Origin: Episyrphus balteatus
Taxonomy: Eukaryota; Arthropoda; Insecta; Diptera; Syrphidae
Direction of reading: 5' to 3'
Length of the DNA stretch: 64,000 bases
Assembly (NCBI RefSeq): GCF_945859705.1
Contig: NC_079136.1
Coordinates: 87,233,120 to 87,297,119, forward strand
The notes under the pieces are model-generated. The model ran no database searches. It was not told the DNA's origin and saw only the letters and a list, made by a program, of their open reading frames with translations. Both the position numbers and the translations under genes were made by a program. Shown one piece after another: positions 1 through 10,993 of the stretch. Position 1 is the first letter of the stretch. Each line of letters begins with the position of its first letter.

Positions 1-239
1 ATATCGCTGTGATGATGGTGTCGTTGGTTCGAAGACATCATCGTCTAACTGATCGTCGCATTCATCTTGTGGTGGCATGGGCTCCGATTTTGCACTTACG
101 GGAGATTCCATTGGGACCGAACAAGTCATAGTTGTCGACGCTGCGGATTGCACTGCTTGTGTTGATTGTTGTTGTTTCGCAGGGGAATTAATCAGTGGCA
201 GGAGCGTGTGCCATTGAAACGTCGACCCCTGGTTAATCC
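1..239 (-). CDS. cic: capicua exon with ATXN1-binding-like motif (partial, runs off left edge)
   Basis: This is the most 3' cic exon in the window. The acceptor is TTTTATAG at 241-240, and the exon opens with two bases that complete a Gly codon split from the exon at 6688-7344 (G|GG). It reads about 79 residues, beginning INQGSTFQWHTLLPLI and continuing into an acidic, Ser/Pro-rich stretch (DECDDQLDDDVFEP). The FQWHTLLPLI block lines up with FPWHSLVPFL of vertebrate CIC, the short peptide that binds Ataxin-1 and begins the part shared by long and short isoforms. The HMG box should lie further left, outside the window. What is seen: open frame, splice phase and motif. What is inferred: a binding role in the fly. 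Confidence 0.93.
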
Positions 240-431
240 CTATAAAAGAAATCATTATTTTTTAAAATTCTTTTTGATTTCCAAGATAAGTTACATCAAT
301 AAACAAGGTACGAAATATGTAAAAAAAAAAGTGTCAAAACATTGATTTTACACTTAAGACGTTTGAAAATTATACGTATTCATGGCACAATCCTGATTTG
401 CATATGGTATTTCGAAGCGCCAAAGACTTCG

Positions 432-1393
432 CTAAATAAAATGCACGACTGAGTCGCACGTACTTGCTCTTGCAGTTCAAAGTAATTTTATTTATATTAG
501 TTAACTTGTATTTTACAAGAACTGTCCCTTTATTAATTTGAAAAAAAATTTGGTTGAAATTCGGGGCAAGAGCCGATATGGCAGATTTTTTTTTATGAAA
601 GCTCATTTTTTGTTTTTTTTTTTTTTTGTTGTGAAAAACGAGTGCAAAGTCTAATAAAAATCGTTAGAGTCGTTTTGCAGAAAATTGGGATAGCTGTGAA
701 AATGTGAACAGATGGACGCACAGACGCACAGTGGTTACTTTTTATGTTTGAAGTGAAAAGAATTCAAAGGAAACGGAGCGACCAAATGCTTTGAAAAAAA
801 AAACTTCTTATCACCATCCAAAAATTATGGATCTACCTATCTAAATTCAAATTTTAAAAATGTTTGAAAAACTTATTATTAAATTTATAAAACTTCAGCA
901 GAGGATCTTTAAAATAAATAAACTTCATACATACTTTTATGTTATTATTATTATAAAGAAATTTTGTTGATGTTGGGGAAGAGTCGACATTTAGGGCAAA
1001 ATTTTTTTAATTTTATTTTGAGAGAAAAACTAAAAATGCAGCTTTATTGCAATTGCTTTGAATATTATGTTTGCAAAGTTTGATCAAAATTGTTAGACCC
1101 TTTTTCGAGATATTTGGTTGTGATGAGTATATTTGTATATTTGGTATAACTTAAAAATTTTATATGGAAGGTACACTTTCTAAGTGAGATACAAAAAAAA
1201 AAAAACAAAAAAAAAAACAAACTTTCAGAATTCTATAAAAATCATCTGTACCAAATTTGAAGAAAATCCGTCCACGCGTTTAGGCTGTGGAAATGTGAAC
1301 AGCTGGACGCACAGACGCACGGACGGAATTGCGAGACCCACTTTTTCGGAATTCTCCATCATCGTAATGATATTCCTTTCTTTTCATTACCCT
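432..1393 (+). repeat. R1 interspersed repeat, copy a
   Basis: The copy begins with AAATAAAATGCACGACTGAG and the CACGTACTTGCTCTTG segment, and ends with the family's GGACGCACAGACGCACGGAC and CTCCATCATCGTAATG segments. Related segments recur at about 11.2, 16.1, 21.8, 24.8, 32.5, 37.0 and 39.7 kb. The GGACGCACAGACGCAC segment occurs twice in this copy (about 712 and 1305), so it is either internally duplicated or two copies run together. It has no coding capacity. The family type is unknown to me. Confidence 0.7.
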
Positions 1394-2464
1394 AAAAAAA
1401 ATCGTAACATTACCGAATGTCTTAGACAGACATACATATATGTAAATTTAACTAATTAAGTTGTTTTTTTTTTTTGGTATTGATAACCGTATCTGCAGTT
1501 TGAGTTTACATGCATGCATTACAAAAACAAAACACGCAGTTGCCTATTTTCCTACGGGTATAGCGATCAGGAAAAAAGAAACAATATGAAACTGGATATT
1601 TTTTCCTGATTGTCGTTTATAGCGATCAGGAAAACTAATGTCAGTTGACAAGGCACAAAATCTACCTGACTTCTTCTTTCCATGATGAAAATACACAAGA
1701 AAAAGGTTTTCGTTTGCAGTGGAACAGACAAAAAAAATGAAACTCAACAGGGTAACGATTCGTTTTATATATCGTTTGAAATGTCAACCAGTTGGCACGA
1801 AAAATGAATTTGCATCAGGAGAACAAATAAATACAATTTTATCAAAAAATAATATGTAGTTCCATTTTAAGGTTTCTTTTCAATCAAAATTTTTTGAATC
1901 ATTTATAATCGATTAGCAACCTGAAATATTCTGAGGTACCAAACTACTTCGAAGATAGCAACTCGCGCGAGATGATAAGTATGGTGTTAAAGTCCAGGTG
2001 CGGATTGCTCAATTTAAATCCAAGAGCGTTAAAAAAAAATTCGGTAGGCATTTGACCGCTCTGCAACCTTGATGTTACTGTGTAGTGTGCTTTGTGAGAC
2101 AGTTTATTTGAAGCGAAAGGATTACTCGAGACCAGTTCCTTGAATTTCTAAACGGAAAAAAACTACAGTCAACTTTACCATTTCTTGAAAAACACTCTGA
2201 GATACCGAAACCTTATTATTATTATATTATGAATGAATATTCATAAAACTAAAATTTATCGCTAAGTTTTAAATAAATTAACTAGAGACAAAACTTTAAC
2301 CTGACAGGAAACTTAAAAAGTTATTGTCATTTGATTTAATTTTTAACATAATGAAAAGTTTTTGTGAAAAATATTTGAGAAATAAAATTTGTAGTACCTG
2401 GGTGACCGAGCTTTGCTCGGTATCTTTAAATGTTATCACTTTAAGTGATAAAAGTCAAATGTGA

Positions 2465-2940
2465 GGCCTCAGTTATAGCTATAAGTAAAATCCGTTATTG
2501 AAAATTGAACCATCAGGAATCTGAAATGTTTTACTGATGAGCGTTCATAGCAATCAGTAAATTTATGTCATTAAATTATAATGTTTATTTGACATTCGCT
2601 TGCCAAAGTATTTTTTTACTGATCATTGCATCAGTAATTTTTTTAATGATGGCACCGGAACAGTAAAAAAATGAAACGCCATCAGTAAAACGAAATGGAT
2701 TTTTTTTTGGCATTTGGAAAACAGTTGTTCAGTAAAATGAAACTTCATAAGTAAAATTTATAAAATGGATTTGTGAATAAAATTTAACACCAACTGCAAT
2801 GCTTCTTTTTGAAAAAAATAGTTAAAATAAGCTTTCAACTTATTTCATCAATATTTTGTTCAAAATAAAAGTTTAAAGTATTCAAAATAGCTAAACAAAA
2901 TTTTTACTGATGGATTTTACTGATAGCTATAACTGAGGCC
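2465..2940. mobile_element. MITE-like element, TIR GGCCTCAGTTATAGCTAT
   Basis: The ends are long inverted repeats: GGCCTCAGTTATAGCTAT followed by AAGTAAAATCC on the left, and its near-perfect complement ending CTGAGGCC on the right. The flanks are TGA (left) and TAA (right), close to the 3-bp TNA duplication of PIF/Harbinger elements but not identical. It is 476 bp and has no transposase. Related CAGTAA/TCAGGAA-rich sequence at 1548-1740 may be a decayed relative. Confidence 0.7.
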
Positions 2941-3539
2941 TAAACAGAAATTTTTGGAGTGGGTTTGAGTTTGCAATGACCAGTTTTTTCGTGGGTTACA
3001 AAACACCACATTCCCAATAATCCAGTTTATTTACGTTTGAATATACATGCGACGATGGATAGAAGGGTTACAGGAATCTGCATTATCGAAAATGTCTACA
3101 GCAATGAGATCCCTTTTTGTTCAAATTTTAATTTACGGGTCAGAAAGTTTTGGATAGTGAATATAAAGTTAATCTTTTTTTCAAAATTAGCCTTGCCGGT
3201 AAAGCTAAGTATGAAGAAATACTATTTTTATCCCTGTCTCTGTTTTATTCTGTGTCAGTGGATGCTTTACTTCTTTCTTTTTTTACTTATATGTTATAAG
3301 ATTGATATTAGGTCAATGGTGTTGCTTGTTGTGAGTTATTTTATTCTTATACGTTAACAATAGTCGCATTAAAAAAAAAAACAAAAAAAAACGTAAAACA
3401 AAGATAATTAGTGATACGAAATTAACAAATTACTTAAGAGTTTCAATACATGATCCAAAAAGTCATGATCTTAAAAATATTGTTCAGTTATTGTAACAAA
3501 AAGAAAAAGAACAATGCGTAAAACATGGAACCATACCTC

Positions 3540-4200
3540 AAAATTTTATTGAAATCGTTGAATCTGTCTCCGCGAAAAAAAAAACTAATATAGGTAAGAG
3601 AAAATAATTCCAAAATGTTGTATTTGCCTAGAGGAAAAAACCCTCAAAATTTCATCGAAATCAATAACCAAAAAACTTATATGTGAGAAAAATAAGCGTA
3701 GCTGTGGGCGGATATTTATAAAAGTACTTCCAAAAAATTTTATTCGCCTAGAGGACCATACCCTCAAAATTTCATCGAAATCTTTAAAGTTGTTACAAAA
3801 AAAAATCCTATATTAACAAAGTGGGCATGGCAGTGGGCGGATTTTTCCAAAAATACTTCCAAAACTTTTTACTTGCTTAGATAAACAAACCCTGAAAATT
3901 TCATCGAAATCGTTAGAGCCGTTTCCGAAAAAAAACTTATATGTTAAAAAAGTGGGCCTGGCAGTGGGCGGATTTTTCCAAAAAAAAACTTCCAAAACTT
4001 TTTACTCGGTTAGATAAACAAACCCTAAAAATTTCATCGAAATCTTTAGAGCCGTTCCCGAAAAAACTTATATGTTGAAAAAGTGAGCGTGGCAGTGGGC
4101 GGATTTTTCCAAAAATACTTCCAAAACTTTTTACTCGCTTAGATGAACAAACCCTGAAAATTTCATCGAAATCGTTAGAGCCGTTTCCGAGATCCCAATT
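3540..4200. repeat. Tandem array, about 120-130 bp unit, about 5 copies
   Basis: The phrase AATTTCATCGAAATC recurs at roughly 120-130 bp spacing (about 3645, 3766, 3893, 4023, 4153). Each unit also carries GGCAGTGGGCGGATTTTTCC and TTCCAAAACTTTTTAC blocks. The array abuts the foldback element that starts at 4211. A short array of similar GGCGTGGCA units appears at 47630-47800. Confidence 0.8.
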
Positions 4201-4210
4201 TAATATATAT

Positions 4211-5309
4211 ACAGGGTGTCCCACAGTCACCGCCCCAAATGAAAACCATGGATTCCTGAGGTCATTTGAAGTCGAAAAACTTAAGAGGTAATTTTCTCGT
4301 TTTCGTCCCGTTTTCGAGTTACCACGGTTTTTATGATTTTTGCTCTCTTGTCCTTTAACTGGCCTTATCTTTGCCAAACTAAGTTTGATTTGAAAGATTT
4401 TTTTTACAACCAATCAAGAATTTATTACAGTTTAAGTTTGTCTCAAATTTTTTTTTCTGCGGACAACCGTTTTTCCACAATTTTGCATCAAACACAATTT
4501 TCTTCGTTTTTTAAGTTGTTTTTTACACTTTCATATCATTTGAGTCAAAAAAACACGTTAATGAGTATTAATTTTTTGTCCTTTTTCTTAAAGCCCAGTT
4601 TATTTTCATAAAAAAAATAAGTTTTATTTCATAAAAAAGGCTACTGAAAGTAATTAAAAAAAAATAAACAAACTGAGTGAATTAAAAAAAAAATAATTTT
4701 TAAATAAAAAATTGATTTAAATGAATTAAAAACTTTTTCTGAGCAATTGTGATTAAGAAAAGAACAAATAGATAAAGCTCAGAAAAAAATTTAATTTATT
4801 TAAATCAATTTTTTATTTAAAAATTATTTTTTTTTTAATTCACTCAGTTTGTTTATTTTTTTTTAATTACTTTCAGTAGCCTTTTTTATGAAATAAAACT
4901 TATTTTTTTTATGAAAATAAACTGGGCTTTAAGAAAAAGGACAAAAAATTAATACTCATTAACGTGTTTTTTTGACTTAAATGATATGAAAGTGTAAAAA
5001 ACAACTTAAAAAACGAAGAAAATTGTGTTTGATGCAAAATTGTGGAAAAACGGTTGTCCGCAGAAAAAAAAATTTGAGACAAACTTAAACTGTAATAAAT
5101 TCTTGATTGGTTGTAAAAAAAATCTTTCAAATCAAACTTAGTTTGGCAAAGATAAGGCCAGTTAAAGGACAAGAGAGCAAAAATCATAAAAACCGTGGTA
5201 ACTCGAAAACGGGACGAAAACGAGAAAATTACCTCTTAAGTTTTTCGACTTCAAATGACCTCAGGAATCCATGGTTTTCATTTGGGGCGGTGACTGTGGG
5301 ACACCCTGT
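4211..5309. mobile_element. Foldback element, unit 1
   Basis: This is a near-perfect palindrome of about 1.1 kb with arms of about 540 bp. It begins ACAGGGTGTCCCACAGTCAC and ends with the exact complement. The arms match almost base for base, so open frames in one arm recur on the opposite strand of the other and are not genes. The flanks are AT runs (TAATATATAT), so a duplication cannot be defined. No transposase is present. Confidence 0.88.
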
Positions 5310-5319
5310 ATATTTATAT

Positions 5320-6416
5320 ACAGGGTGTCCCACAGTCACCGCCCCAAATGAAAACCATGGATTCCTGAGGTCATTTTAAGTCAAAAAACTTAAGAGGTAA
5401 TTTTCTCGTTTTCGTCCCGTTTTCGAGTTACCACGGTTTTTATGATTTTTTCTCTTTTGTCCTTTAACTGGCCTTATCTTTGCCAAACTACGTTTGATTT
5501 GAAAGATTTTTGCAACCAATCAAGAATTTATTGCAGTTTAAGTTTGTCTCAAAACTTTTTTTTCTGCGGACAACCGTTTCTCCACAATTTTGCATCAAAC
5601 ACAACTTTCTTCGTTTTTTAAGTTGTTTTTTACACTTTCATATTATTTAAGTCAAAAAAACACGTTAATGAGTATTAATTTTTTGTGCTTTTTATTAAAC
5701 CCCAGTTTATTGTCATAAAAAAAATAGGTTTTATTTCATAAAAAAGGCTACTGAAAGTAATTTAAAAAAAATAAACAAACTGAGTGAATTAAAAAAAAAT
5801 AATTTTTCAATACAAAATTAAATTAAATGAATTAAAACTTTTTCTGAGCTTTATCTATTTGTTGTTTTCTTAACCACAATTGCTCAGAAAAAGTTTTTAA
5901 TTCATTTAAATTAATTTTTTATTTAAAAATTATTTTTTTTTTTCATTCACTCAGTTTGTTTATTTTTTTTAATTACTTTCAGTAGCCTTTTTTATGAAAT
6001 AAAACTTATTTTTTTTATGAAAATAAACTGGGCTTTAATAAAATGCACAAAAAATGTATACTCATTAACGTGTTTTTTTGACTTAAATGATATGAAAGTG
6101 TAAAAAACAACTTAAAAAACGAAAAAAGTTGTGTTTGATGCAAAATTGTGGAGAAACGGTTGTCCGCAGAAAAAAAAGTTTTGAGACAAACTTAAACTGC
6201 AATAAATTCTTGATTGGTTGCAAAAAAAATCTTTCAAATCAAACGTTGTTTGGCAAAGATAAGGCCAGTTAAAGGACAAAAGAGAAAAAATCATAAAAAC
6301 CGTGGTAATTTGAAAACGGGACGAAAACGAGAAAATTACCTCTTAAGTTTTTCGACTTAAAATGACCTCAGGAATCCATGGTTTTCATTTGGGGCGGTGA
6401 CTGTGGGACACCCTGT
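5320..6416. mobile_element. Foldback element, unit 2
   Basis: This is a second copy of the same palindrome, 10 bp (ATATTTATAT) after unit 1 and with the same ACAGGGTGTCCC ends. It differs from unit 1 by scattered substitutions and small indels, such as a shortened T run near 5508 and changes in the central loop near 5850. It is therefore a separate insertion or an older tandem duplication, not an assembly echo. Confidence 0.87.
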
Positions 6417-6687
6417 ATATATAAACAATTTAAGCTCGTTTAAAGTTATAAGATCTATCTTTATCTAATCGATTGGTAAATCATTTGTGTTTCAAATCGA
6501 ATGAAAACTTCACAAAATATCTATTTGTATTTTTTCCTTGATTCATTTTCCTGTAACCGTCCCTTAACTCATTAATCCAAATTTGTATGTATTTTTAAAG
6601 TTAAATAGGAATGATAGCTATAACTAAAAACCACTTTTATTATGATTTATATGAATTATGAAGATATTAAAATCAATCTGTACTTAC

Positions 6688-7344
6688 CGTTTTTTGGAAT
6701 CGATTTTTCACTTGGTTGTTGTGGTGGGGCTGCAGTAGCAACCACCGGTTGTTGCATTTGTGATTGTTGAGTTGGTACAACAGGTGCTGCCGGTGGCAAC
6801 ACTGGCACCAGTTGAGTAGCATCAACAATTACCGGATGAAATGTCTGGTAACTGCTCGAAGCTGGTGAGATCCTTATAACACTGGTTGCATGGCCAACAG
6901 TTGTTTGAACTGTTGGTTGTTGCTGTTGTTGTTGAATTGACGATTGTTGTTGTTGTTGTTGCGGAGGTGGTTGTTGCATTTGTTGTTGTTGTTGTTGCTT
7001 TTGCACTAACTGTTGCTGTTGTTGTTGTGGTGGCAACGGTGGTGGTTGGGGTTGCTGTTGTTGTTGTTGCTGTGAAGTAACCACTTGTGCTGGCGGCGGC
7101 GGTTGCTGTGCTCTTACCGTCTCCGGTCGTATCACTTGAGAATAACCAACATTGTAGAGCACTGGGCTTGGAGAATTCTTCCATTTTGTTGCCGATTCTG
7201 GTGGCGCTGGACCGCCGATTGGTGTGAAGAAGTTTTGTCGATTCGACACGGTCACTGGCGAATGAGTTGTATTCATGGGAGATGAGCCATGATTGACAGG
7301 CGATGAAAATGATGGAGTGGCCGATCGAGAGCTACTTAGTGACA
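6688..7344 (-). CDS. cic: capicua exon, long-isoform region with Q-rich tract
   Basis: The acceptor is TTTCAG at 7350-7345, and the donor is G|GTAAGT with the last exon base at 6688. The exon starts with two bases that complete Val (G|TG) and ends with one base of a Gly codon, so it joins both neighbours in frame. The product begins VSLSSSRSATPSFSSPV, matching the SLGSSRSGTPSFSP block of vertebrate CIC-L, then has NFFTPIGGP (compare NFSPI). A Gln/Pro tract follows, coded at about 7075-6885 by mixed CAA/CAG. Next comes FHPVIVDATQLVPVLPP, parallel to the vertebrate FHP...LLPVLVP stretch. In all 218 complete codons, half or more are low complexity. The tract reads as poly-Val on the other strand, which is a shadow. 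Confidence 0.95.
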
Positions 7345-10300
7345 CTGAAAGTAATACAAAATAATTAAATAAATAAGTTTAGAAAATTATAAAAAAGATT
7401 TCCAAGAAAAAATAAATTCCTACTCAAACACTGCAGATAAAGTTTTGTGCCAAGGTCATATCCTGGATATGATGTATTCATTTTGTTCATTATTTTTTTA
7501 TTGCAATATATTGATAAATAAATTGTTTGTTTAAGAATATTAATTTGTTTATGTTTATTTTTTTTACATAAACAAGGCGGGAAAAACACACAAAACAAAA
7601 ATTAAAAATCACAATTTTTCGTTTGACAACAAAATATACACGCTTTCACAAATGTCAGATTTTTGCACCTGCAAAATGTATGGTTTTCTTATCGATTAGC
7701 TTTGAATGGTGATGGAAGTGGATGCATTCAGTAAGAAAAGTATTTTTGATGATCACTGATCATTCTAAAGGGTTCTGCACACGATCAATGGAAATTTTTT
7801 ATTTATTCATTATGACGAACTTTCACTGTAGAATATTTTTTTTAATTTGTTGGATTTAATCATTTTTGCGTGATTTGTTATTAAAGAACAAACACAGTGC
7901 AAGTAAATCTTTGACATATGCGCTGTTGACTGTTTCCCCCTATTTCGGACCTTAGAAAGCGATTGGCATCATTAGTTTTTCGATTTGTAACAAAATTTTT
8001 TTCGGAAGTTTTTTTTTCAATAATTTTAAGCATTTTGCCCGGTTTAAAGTCATTTTTCTTGTTTATATTGCTATTTTTTCTGCTAAAACGTTATTTATAA
8101 AGACAAATAAACAATTTTATTCACTTTATTTAACAATTTAGCAAGTTTTTGCTGAAAAAATTCAAGAAATTTGGACTTTTTTTGCATTGTTATCGTTTTG
8201 TTATGTTTTAGTGGAGTAACTAAAGCAAATTAGAGATGCAATTTTGATAATTTCTGTTCTTAAACGTCGGTAATAAAAAAAACTTTAAAATCTACGTGTT
8301 AAAATTGCCGGTGTTGCCGTTTTGTTTTTTAAACTAATAATACATTTATTTTGAAAACTTTTTCTTTTTAATTTCATATATAAAATGATGTATAAAGATT
8401 ATTTAGATTATATATAGAAAAAAATTATATGGGAGTGAAGGATAAGATTAAATCGTTTAGGTGGTAGAAGCAATTTTCTCAAATGTAAAAAAAAATGTAT
8501 TACAACACAACGGCAACACATTCATTACTAAGATATACATTTTTACAAAGCCAGTTGTTTATATTGGTAGGAAATAACATTTCAGCAGAATAAATAGCAA
8601 TATAAACAAGAAAAATGACTTTAAAGCGGGCAAAATGCTTACAATTATTGAAAAAACTTCCGAAAAAAATTTTGTTCGAAGTCGTACCGATAAACGAAAA
8701 ACTTATGATGCCAATTGATTTCTCAGGTCCGAAATAGAGGGGAACATTCAACAGCGCACTTGTCTCAAACATTTTTTTTTTTAAATTTGCACAGTGTAAT
8801 AGAACTTTTCAGTTAACTGGATAAAGAAATATTTGAAGATAAGGATAACGGTTAACAGTTAAACAATTCAATTTAATACAGGTGTGAAATAGGCATTTAT
8901 AAAATAAAAAATTGTTACACTCATGAAACTTGGCAAAAAGTTTGCTTTTAGGATGAGAAACAAGGATAAAAAAGTCTATACAAAAAAGTTGGATGGAAGG
9001 GTGTTTTTTCGCGGACAAGAGGGAGGGGGTGAAGCTCAAAAATATAGTGAAAAAATTCTTTGTGAATCATATCATCATATGACACATGTTTTAAAGGTAT
9101 TTTTTGATGCTGAATCTAATGACGTAAATATAAAGTCAATACGATTGCTCTTAGAAAAGTTATTGCCGATTAAAAACAAGGGTGCTTGTTTTTTGACCTC
9201 AACATGGAAAATATAACCAAAACCCATGTGAAAAACATGCTACACTGATGAAATTCCGGATTAAGGTTTTAGATAAAGCAGGGACAAAGGATTCAAAAAG
9301 TTCTTAAAAATATTTTTGGTGAAAGGGTGTTTTTTTGATGGGTTGAGTTATGTGTGAGAAAGGTATCATAACAGCTGACTTATAATTTATTAATTTTTAA
9401 AACTTTGTGAAAAAGTTTTGTTTGGTATAAGAATTAAGAATCTATAAAGTGTAATGGTGTAATGTAAAAGGTACCCTTACGAAATTCATTAAATGTTCTT
9501 TTTCCCATGGGAATTACGAATAAAAGAAATCTATAAATTTTTTTTTATGTAAAGAATTATTTCTTATAACCAACGTTCGCCATAGCTGCCTTTTGCTATG
9601 ACTAATGATCCATATGAAACATGTTCCATCTTTGTTTTTTCTCTCTACCTATTTAATAGGAATTAATTTTTGGTTCATAAAATATTTTTTTTTTTTAATT
9701 TGTATCGAAAAACAAACTTCTATTTTTGTTAAGAAAAGGTGCTACGAAAATTTTTAACCGCTTTTGATAAAATTCATTCGTGGTTGTGGTGAATGAAAAC
9801 ATAAGATGATGAAATTTAAAATTTTAGGAACTGGTTGCGATAGAATTTTCTTCTATTTTTTCTTTTAGAACATTCATAAGTGTAGCTACCAGCCATTTCA
9901 GGCTTATCCATTTGTAACGGATATGCTGATAGACATCTACAATTAAACACTGTTCTTCGCTAATTGGTTACTTCTGTAGCGGAAACACAATATTCATCCG
10001 GTAGCGGTTACGTGTTGTTGTTTTGCAAGAATGTTCAGTTAGCGTTTGATGGCCTGCATCAAATACACATCACAGCTATACACATAAAGAGCTGCAAGCA
10101 TCTCAACATAATTGCAGCAAAATCTATATGTCGATGGTCTTGCGCAAAAAGAGTCCATCTCTAATATTGATACACAGGAGAATATCAGTTTTTGCGCAGT
10201 TGAGATGATTTTTTTTCTAGTCAGTTTTAGTATTTATTTCGTTAATTCGGTTTAAATGTTACAGACAGTGACTGCAACGAAGGTGAAAAATTACCCAAAC

Positions 10301-10579
10301 TATATTCTGGACAGCTACAATTCTAAGAGTGAAAGATTAAAAAAAACTTGGCTTTTTCCAGGTAGGTAAAGTGGCAAATAGTCTCAATGAAAGTTCTTTA
10401 AATTCTAAATTTCCTGATTTCTTTTGAAAAGTTGTATTGCAATTAGGAACCAACTCAATTAACATTAAAAGGAAGATAAAAGAATCATAAGTGGCAGTTC
10501 GCTTTGCACAATTAATTATTTTTGTTTGCCATCCCATAATCATTGAAACAATTAATGTTCTTTTTTTATTTTCACTTAC
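7345..10579 (-). other. cic intron, 3.2 kb
   Basis: This intron has donor GTAAGTGAA at 10579 and acceptor CAG at 7345. It contains a palindromic element (7893-8796). The stretches at 7345-7890 and 8800-10575 are AT-rich. I recognise no coding exon, RNA or TIR element in them, only weak open frames without splice or homology support. Confidence 0.85.
7893..8796. mobile_element. Palindromic element F1
   Basis: The inverted arms begin CACAGTGCAAG and end TTTGCACAGTG. Both arms carry the matching blocks GGCATCATTAGTTTTTCG and TTTCGGACC (complement at 8670-8740). It is the same family as 18133-19335. I see no clear target duplication (AAGAACAA against TAATAGAA). The length is 904 bp and it does not code. 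Confidence 0.75.
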
Positions 10580-10710
10580 CTAGCATATTTGCAACATCTG
10601 TTTCTTCTTGATCGAATCGACCTGCTACTCGATAGTTCGGTGATGTTTCCGAATCACGGGAAGTCTCTTCGTCAACTTGTGTTTTGCTGCTCGAACGACT
10701 ACTTATATCA
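10580..10710 (-). CDS. cic: capicua exon, ETSRDSE motif
   Basis: The acceptor is TTTTTTCTAG at 10711 and the donor is G|GTAAGT with the last exon base at 10580. One base completes a Ser codon at the start and one base of Val is left at the end, and both match the neighbouring exons. The translation includes DEETSRDSETSPN and then GRFDQEETDVANML, continuing into VSLSSS of the next exon. Vertebrate CIC-L has DETSRDSEAS, RFEFDECEAAVML and VSLGSS in the same order, so this exon is diagnostic. Three Ser residues lie close to acidic residues and could be phosphorylated, but nothing in the sequence shows it. Confidence 0.96.
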
Positions 10711-10783
10711 CTAGAAAAAATATAAATTTGAAAATTATTAGTCTCCACTTTATAAAAAAAAAATAATAATAATAATAATTTAC

Positions 10784-10993
10784 CTTGGGAATCGACTTGG
10801 ACCAGTAGATCGCAATGTACTGCCTTTTTGGTTCAAATGCCTTGAACAATAACCTCTTCGTTGAGATTCTTTCAAACACGATTGATTTGAACACAATCGG
10901 CGCCATTGTTTTCCATTGAATTTCTTACGTACACCAGATTCCGATTGAACGACATCGCCCTTCTTAAAACGATGGGGTGTTGTCGCTTGAGAT
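10784..10993 (-). CDS. cic: capicua exon, Cys3His KFNGKQWRRLC domain
   Basis: The acceptor is TTTGTTTAG at 10994 and the donor AG|GTAAAT has its last exon base at 10784. The exon encodes HRFKKGDVVQSESGVRKKFN, then GKQWRRLC, KESQRRGYCSRHL and a Ser/Arg tail. Vertebrate CIC-L carries KYKKGDVV, GIRKKFNGKQWRRLC and KESQRRGYCSRHL in the same order, making this the most conserved L-specific segment in the window. The spacing C-x4-C-x9-C-x2-H could hold a zinc ion. The basic run RRKK-like around it suggests nucleic-acid or protein contact (inference). The upstream codon is split AG|A (Arg) and the downstream one AG|T (Ser). Confidence 0.97.

Larger units (their letters stand above)
240..6687 (-). 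other. cic intron, 6.4 kb, mostly repeats
   Basis: This intron lies between the cic exons at 6688-7344 and 1-239, with donor GTAAGT at 6687 and acceptor AG at 240. It holds an R1 repeat (432-1393), a TIR element (2465-2940), a 5-unit tandem array (3540-4200) and a doubled foldback element (4211-6416). In other animals the CIC short-isoform promoter lies just upstream of the shared exons, so a short-isoform first exon would be expected here. I could not recognise one. The parts at 1400-2460, 2945-3535 and 6420-6687 show nothing I can name. Confidence 0.8.

Noticed and set aside
4333..5379. Repeated open frames (SFNWPYLCQTKFDLKDFF and KIFQIKLSLAKIRPVKG types) in the foldback arms
   Set aside because: The same frames appear mirrored in every arm because the arms are copies. 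They have no homology or start context.
6822..7184. Open frames over the cic Q-rich tracts (poly-Thr and poly-Val readings here, poly-Val/Ala at 14314-14595)
   Set aside because: They are other-frame readings of CAG/CAA repeats. The Gln frame is the one with correct splice phases and CIC similarity.
7893..8796. Palindromes F1 and F2 as further Transib elements because their ends contain CACAGTG/CACTGTG
   Set aside because: No 5-bp GC-rich duplication is present, the next bases (CAAG) differ from T1/T2, and the heptamer is its own near-complement so the match is weak.
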